Assembly (NCBI GenBank): GCA_964537555.1 | Contig: CAZIAD010000058.1 | Span: forward strand, 1-18,289 | Source of the DNA: CAYRWR01 sp964537555 | Lineage (GTDB): Bacteria > Spirochaetota > Brevinematia > Brevinematales > CAYRWR01 | DNA: 18,289 nucleotides | Direction: 5' to 3' | In this document: piece after piece, positions 14,130 through 18,289 of the stretch | Layout of the letters: the number at the start of each line of letters is the position of its first letter | How positions within the stretch are numbered: the first letter of the stretch is position 1 | Position numbers and translations under genes: made by a program | The notes under the pieces: generated by a model | What the model was told of the DNA's origin: nothing | The model's database searches: none | Seen by the model: only the letters and a program-made list of their open reading frames with translations

Positions 14130-14597
14130 ATGAAGCAGGAATTAAAGGACCTTATACAAGAGACAGTGGATACTCTGGGATTCGTTCTGGTAGAGAGTCA
14201 TTATGAATCTTATCGGGGAAAATTTGAGCTTAAAGTGGTAATATATCACCCTGAAAAGATTGGTTCAGATGACTGTTCCAAAGTCGCTTCTACCCTATCC
14301 AGAAGACTGGATATCGAAGACATTATACCTGAGGCCTATAACCTCATTGTAGAGTCACCGGGTGTGGAGTATGTTTTTAAAGACCCTGCCCACTACGGCA
14401 TATTTTTAAATAAAGAGATACAGGTCACGGTAAGAGACTTTGGAAAGTACGGCCTTAAAGACCCTGTATTATTAGGTACTAACCTGGGATTATCAGAAGC
14501 TGAATTAAGTATTCAACTGAAAAATGAGACAAAAAAGATCTCGCTTTCTGATATCAGTAAATGTCGTTTATATTTTGATATAAAAAAATATCTCTAA
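14130..14597 (+). CDS. rimP: Ribosome maturation factor RimP
   Basis: RimP helps assemble the 30S ribosomal subunit. The 155-residue protein has the usual N-terminal alpha/beta domain, with LGFVLVES (16-23), FELKVVIYHPEKIGSDDCSKVA (32-53) and the signature AYNLIVESPGVE (69-80; family form Y-x-L-x-V-x-S-P-G). A C-terminal SH3-like barrel (about 88-155) follows, ending in LSDISKCRLYFDI. A TTG at 14112 in frame would start within the terminator's T-run. The ATG at 14130, with AAGGGA at 14120-14125, is the better start. rimP-nusA-infB order is the classical bacterial arrangement, and the 13-base gap to nusA indicates one operon. Its mRNA leader contains the terminator described at 14087. Confidence 0.93.
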   Translation: MKQELKDLIQETVDTLGFVLVESHYESYRGKFELKVVIYHPEKIGSDDCSKVASTLSRRLDIEDIIPEAYNLIVESPGVEYVFKDPAHYGIFLNKEIQVTVRDFGKYGLKDPVLLGTNLGLSEAELSIQLKNETKKISLSDISKCRLYFDIKKYL

Positions 14598-14610
14598 ACT
14601 GGAGGACAAG

Positions 14611-15966
14611 ATGGCAATTGGAGAATTTATTAAAGCCTTTGCCAAGGAAAACAATATTTCAGACGATCTGGGTGAACAGATCTTGCAGGAAGCAATGGTC
14701 ACAGCTTACAAAAAGAAATTTGGTAAAAATTACGAAAATGTAAGTGTTAAAATCGACAAAAAGATCACTTTAAATCAGCTAAAGACGGTAGTGGATGAAG
14801 TAGAAGATGAGGTAGAACAGATCACTGCCGCAGAAGCTATGCAATACACCAGAAAAAAAGAACTGGAGCCGGGTGATGTGGTCAAGATACCCATTGATAT
14901 AAGTATCTTAGGCCGTCAGATCGCCCAGATCGTCAAACAGGTCCTCAAACAGAGAGTTTCAGAGATACAGAAAGATATTGTATACAATGAATTCGAAGGT
15001 AAAGAAGGAAAAGTGTTTATCGGTAAGATCAAAAGTAAGACCGATTCCAAATGGGGCGGATATTATATCAGTATCGAACCCAAAGGTACTGAAGCATTTC
15101 TTCCTTATACCGAATGTCTTCCCGATGAACATTTTGACAATGGTGAGATGGTAAAATTACTATTAGTAGAAGTAAAAAAGATCTCCAAGCGCAATGAGTC
15201 CCAGCTCATCTTTTCCCGCAGAAGCGAGGAATTGGTACGGGAACTGTTACGTTCCAATATACCGGAGATCGGTGACGGTACCTTTATCGTGAGAGCCATC
15301 GCCCGTAAACCGGGTGAAGTCTCCAAAGTAGTACTGGATTCACTTAATGATATGGTGGACCCTATCTCTGTGACAGTAGGTAAACAGGGTGTGAGGATCA
15401 AACCCATTCGCAGTGAACTGGGTGGAGAACGTATAGAGATCATTAAATGGAATGAGAATACCCGTACTCTCATTACCAACGCGGTCAGAGCCAGCCGTGT
15501 TTTGAAAAACCGTATTGCAGAAGTATATAATGTAGAACTGGATATGGATCTCAAAGAGGCCAAAGTAGTAGTCAACGATGAGTTTCTGGCGCCGCTGATC
15601 GGACGGGGTGGTTCTCACCAGAGAATGCTGGAAAAGGTGACCGGATGGCAGATTCGTTTCCGTCCCTACTCTGAATATGAAGTAGAGTTACAGGAAAAAC
15701 AGAAACAGGTAGATCAGATCCTGGGAATCTCCGAAGAAGAAGAATACGAGATCGTGGAAGAAGAAAGCATCCCCATCACTATTCTCCCCTTTACACCCGA
15801 GCAACTGGAGATTTTACGCAGTGGCGGGCTGGAAGATGTAGCTGAAATCATCGAGTATTCTGTAGAAGACCTGGCCGGAAGATGTAATATTTCACCGGAT
15901 GATGCTCTGGCCATCTGGAAAGTCATCGAAGAAAATGTAGATATAGAAGAAGAAGAAATGGAATAA
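14611..15966 (+). CDS. nusA: Transcription elongation/termination factor NusA
   Basis: NusA binds RNA polymerase and nascent RNA and modulates pausing, intrinsic termination and antitermination. The 451-residue protein has an N-terminal polymerase-binding domain (1-125), an S1 domain (about 130-204, ending SQLIFSRRSEELV), KH1 (about 205-285) and KH2 (about 286-352). Both KH domains keep a GxxG loop: GKQG (257-260) and GRGG (331-334). KH1 departs from the usual VGMRGSR wording (here VGKQGVRIKPI), although LGGERIEIIKW stays canonical. After an acidic linker (about 372-386) a short helix-hairpin-helix-like tail (395-440) takes the place of the two acidic repeats of E. coli NusA. The ribosome binding site GGAGG lies at 14601-14605. 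No ylxR homologue follows: infB begins 27 bases after the stop. Autoregulation through the leader terminator is a reasonable suspicion. Confidence 0.95.
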   Translation: MAIGEFIKAFAKENNISDDLGEQILQEAMVTAYKKKFGKNYENVSVKIDKKITLNQLKTVVDEVEDEVEQITAAEAMQYTRKKELEPGDVVKIPIDISILGRQIAQIVKQVLKQRVSEIQKDIVYNEFEGKEGKVFIGKIKSKTDSKWGGYYISIEPKGTEAFLPYTECLPDEHFDNGEMVKLLLVEVKKISKRNESQLIFSRRSEELVRELLRSNIPEIGDGTFIVRAIARKPGEVSKVVLDSLNDMVDPISVTVGKQGVRIKPIRSELGGERIEIIKWNENTRTLITNAVRASRVLKNRIAEVYNVELDMDLKEAKVVVNDEFLAPLIGRGGSHQRMLEKVTGWQIRFRPYSEYEVELQEKQKQVDQILGISEEEEYEIVEEESIPITILPFTPEQLEILRSGGLEDVAEIIEYSVEDLAGRCNISPDDALAIWKVIEENVDIEEEEME

Positions 15967-15993
15967 GGCTGTTTATATTTAAAGGAGTGCGAC

Positions 15994-18289
15994 ATGGCGG
16001 ATAATGACAATAAAGAAAAGAAAGTTGTAAAAAAAATAATAAAACTTAAAGTAAAATCAGCAAATACACCTGAACCCAAACCTGAGAAAAAAACAGAAGC
16101 TGCACCTAAACCGGCTGCAGAATCTACAGCTGCTGCACCTGTAGCTAAAAGAAGACCACTTTCTATTGTCAAGAGAGCGGACCAGCCAGCTGGCGGAAGA
16201 TCCTCCAGGCCTTCTGATCAGAACAGAGGCCCCCGCCCCGGCGGCAGCCGTCCTCCTGCCCGTGGTGGCGGCAGACCAGGCGCACCAGGGGGAAAACCGG
16301 AAGCTCCTACCCCTGCAGCTCAAAAAGAGAGTGCAGGCAAGAATAAACACCGCACTACCCATAATAAGAAACAGGTAGATTACAGCCAGATCTCCAAAAA
16401 GAAGCAGGAAGATATTATTCTCCATAAAATGGAAGATAAACTCAATAAAAATAAAAGGGGTGAAGTCGCCATCCCTGAAAAGATTGAGATCGCCGAATTC
16501 ATTAAATTATCTGAACTGGCCAAAAAGATGAACCTGAAAGCATCCGTCCTGATCCAGAAGTTTATGGAGCTGGGCACTATGGTCACCATCATTGATACCA
16601 TTGATGCTGAGACTGCTCAGATAGTCTGCCAGGAATTTAACTGTGAAGTGGTGATACGCTCCCTTAAAGATGAGATCGTAGTGACCGAAGAAGAAGATGC
16701 TCCTGAAGATCTGGTCAACCGCTTCCCTATCGTCACTGTTATGGGCCATGTGGACCACGGTAAGACTAAACTTCTGGATACCATTAGAAAGACCAATGTG
16801 ATACAGCATGAAAGTGGTGGTATCACACAGCATATTGGTGCCTATAAAGTCAAGACCCCCAAAGGTATCATTACCTTCCTGGATACACCGGGCCACGAAG
16901 CTTTTACCGCCATGAGAGCCCGTGGAGCAAAAGTAACCGATATCGTCGTGCTGATCGTGTCAGCGGTAGAAGGGGTACTTCCTCAGACAGTGGAAGCTAT
17001 TAATCATGCCAAATCCGCTGGAGTTCCTATCATAGTAGCCATCAATAAAATGGACCTGCCTGATGCAAAACCGGAAAGAGTGAAGCAGATGATAGCCGAG
17101 CAGGGACTGGTTCCTGAGGACTGGGGTGGAGATATCATCACAATACCCATTTCCGCCCTTAAAGGTGATGGTATAAATGAATTACTGGATGCCATCCTGC
17201 TCCAGGCTGAGATGATGGAACTCAAAGCCAATCCCAATAAACGTGCTTCCGGATATGTGATCGAGTCCAAGATGGATATCGGAAAAGGTGCACTAGCCAC
17301 AGTGGTCGTACAAAACGGCCAGATCAATATTGGTGACCACTTTGTAGTGGGGCCATCAATGGGTAAAGTAAGAGCTATGTTTGATGACAGAGGCCGCCGC
17401 TTAAAGCAGGCCCTGCCCGGTGATCCTGTGGAGATCATGGGATTCTCAGAGCCCCCTGAGGCTGGTGAAAAGTTCCATGTCCTGGCATCAGATTCTGAAG
17501 CCAAAGATATTGCCGATAAACGTCTTATCCTGAAAAAGATGGAAGAAAGCACCACTATTAAGAAGATCCAGATGGAAAAAGCCATGGATCAGCTGTCCAA
17601 TCCTAAAAAGATGGAATTTAAGGTAGTGGTAAAAGCTGATGTGAATGGTTCTGTAGAAGCTATTAAGCATTCATTGAGTAAATTCAACAATGATGAGATC
17701 GGATTGAACATCATACATGCCGCAGTGGGAGCAATTAAAGAAAGCGACGTGATGCTGGCCTCTGCCACCGCCAGCAATGACCAGGCATCTAAAGTACTCA
17801 TGATAGCCTATCGGGTAAGAATCGATTCTATTGCCAAAGAAAAAGCGGAATCCGAAGGGATTGAAATCAAGCGCTATAACGTGATCTATGACCTCATCAA
17901 TTATATCCATGAAAAACTGGAAGGTATGCTGTCACCTGATATAACTGAGACCATTATCGGTACTGCAGAAGTCCTGGAAGTACTGAAGATAACCGGTGTA
18001 GGAAAAATCGCCGGATGTCTGGTCAAGGACGGGTTTATTCGCAGGAATGAGAAGATCCGGCTCTATCGTGAAGATATTCAGATATGGGATGGAGACATCT
18101 CTGCTTTAAAGCGTTTTAAAGATGATGTAAAAGAAGTCCAGGCCGGATTCGAGTGCGGGATCTCTCTGCTCAACTTTGAAAATATGAAAAAAGGCGATAT
18201 TCTGGAATGTTATTCCGCTGAAGAAAAGAAAAGAAAACTGGTGCTGACAGATAAAAAGAAAAAGAAAAAGGCTGAAGAAGCTGAAGAAG
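15994..18289 (+). CDS. infB: Translation initiation factor IF-2 (3' end cut by window)
   Basis: IF-2 is the GTPase that brings fMet-tRNA to the 30S subunit and promotes subunit joining. The reading frame is open for 765 codons to the window edge. Residues 1-160 are disordered: a Lys-rich start, then Pro/Ala- and Arg/Gly/Pro-rich low complexity (about 62-110). An IF2_N-type domain (about 163-220) follows. The G domain has GHVDHGKT (251-258), GGITQHIGA (275-283), DTPGHE (297-302), NKMD (351-354) and SAL (387-389). Domains II, III and the tRNA-binding C2 domain follow. FENMKKGDILECY is the usual C-terminal end, but here a charged Lys/Glu-rich tail continues past it to the edge, so the gene is nearly complete. 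AAAGGAG precedes the ATG by six bases. Confidence 0.96.
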   Translation, partial: MADNDNKEKKVVKKIIKLKVKSANTPEPKPEKKTEAAPKPAAESTAAAPVAKRRPLSIVKRADQPAGGRSSRPSDQNRGPRPGGSRPPARGGGRPGAPGGKPEAPTPAAQKESAGKNKHRTTHNKKQVDYSQISKKKQEDIILHKMEDKLNKNKRGEVAIPEKIEIAEFIKLSELAKKMNLKASVLIQKFMELGTMVTIIDTIDAETAQIVCQEFNCEVVIRSLKDEIVVTEEEDAPEDLVNRFPIVTVMGHVDHGKTKLLDTIRKTNVIQHESGGITQHIGAYKVKTPKGIITFLDTPGHEAFTAMRARGAKVTDIVVLIVSAVEGVLPQTVEAINHAKSAGVPIIVAINKMDLPDAKPERVKQMIAEQGLVPEDWGGDIITIPISALKGDGINELLDAILLQAEMMELKANPNKRASGYVIESKMDIGKGALATVVVQNGQINIGDHFVVGPSMGKVRAMFDDRGRRLKQALPGDPVEIMGFSEPPEAGEKFHVLASDSEAKDIADKRLILKKMEESTTIKKIQMEKAMDQLSNPKKMEFKVVVKADVNGSVEAIKHSLSKFNNDEIGLNIIHAAVGAIKESDVMLASATASNDQASKVLMIAYRVRIDSIAKEKAESEGIEIKRYNVIYDLINYIHEKLEGMLSPDITETIIGTAEVLEVLKITGVGKIAGCLVKDGFIRRNEKIRLYREDIQIWDGDISALKRFKDDVKEVQAGFECGISLLNFENMKKGDILECYSAEEKKRKLVLTDKKKKKKAEEAEE

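Noticed and set aside
15714..16425. Minus-strand frames rich in serine, cysteine and arginine opposite nusA and infB
   Set aside because: Their composition is the mirror of the acidic and lysine-rich coding strand; infB and nusA motifs occupy the plus strand throughout.

Overview
The window is 18.3 kb of ordinary, densely coded bacterial chromosome with a moderately low G+C content. It is probably from a spirochaete-like bacterium. This placement is an inference from three things: the compact rimP-nusA-infB order with no ylxR between nusA and infB, a divergent NusA of 451 residues without long C-terminal repeats, and a lone GHKL ATPase regulator of a type I associate with spirochaetes. No ribosomal RNA or other firm phylogenetic marker is present. 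I see no insertion sequence, prophage, CRISPR array or tRNA.

Layout, left to right. (1) 1-1600: an exported polysaccharide deacetylase (+) and a hotdog thioesterase (-), converging on a strong hairpin terminator. (2) 1604-3072: a methyltransferase overlapped by a GTG-started nucleotidyltransferase (+). The latter ends base-to-base against an exported GH13 alpha-amylase on the other strand (3073-4641). (3) 4745-5371 (-): a GHKL/RsbW-like ATP-binding regulator with its own terminator and promoter. (4) 5568-7660 (+): recX overlapping a cytoplasmic GH13 enzyme that carries a GH2-like beta-sandwich, behind a promoter whose spacer is a perfect palindrome. (5) 7732-9614 (+): a split transketolase as two adjacent genes. 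(6) 9646-13326 (-): a 1226-residue NMT1-TM-PASx4-histidine kinase-receiver hybrid, divergent from a stand-alone cyclic-nucleotide-binding protein (13476-14006, +). (7) 14033 to the window end (+): the rimP-nusA-infB operon, with a consensus promoter followed at once by an intrinsic terminator in the leader. infB runs off the right edge.

How the genes may work together. The secreted amylase could cut alpha-glucans outside the cell, the cytoplasmic GH13 enzyme could finish imported oligosaccharides, and transketolase serves pentose-phosphate flux. The hybrid kinase and the cNMP-binding protein look like the signalling part. The last operon is the core transcription and translation set (ribosome maturation, transcription elongation/termination, initiation). 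Most core promoters resemble sigma-70 (TTGACA/TTTACA, 16-17 bp spacer, TATAAT), and several carry palindromes that could be operators.

The most interesting items are the promoter-then-terminator leader of rimP-nusA-infB, the palindrome centred in the recX-GH13 promoter, the GH2N-GH13 fusion coupled to recX, and the four-PAS NMT1 sensor kinase with a visibly duplicated PAS pair. All functional calls rest on reading motifs by eye; no database search was possible.
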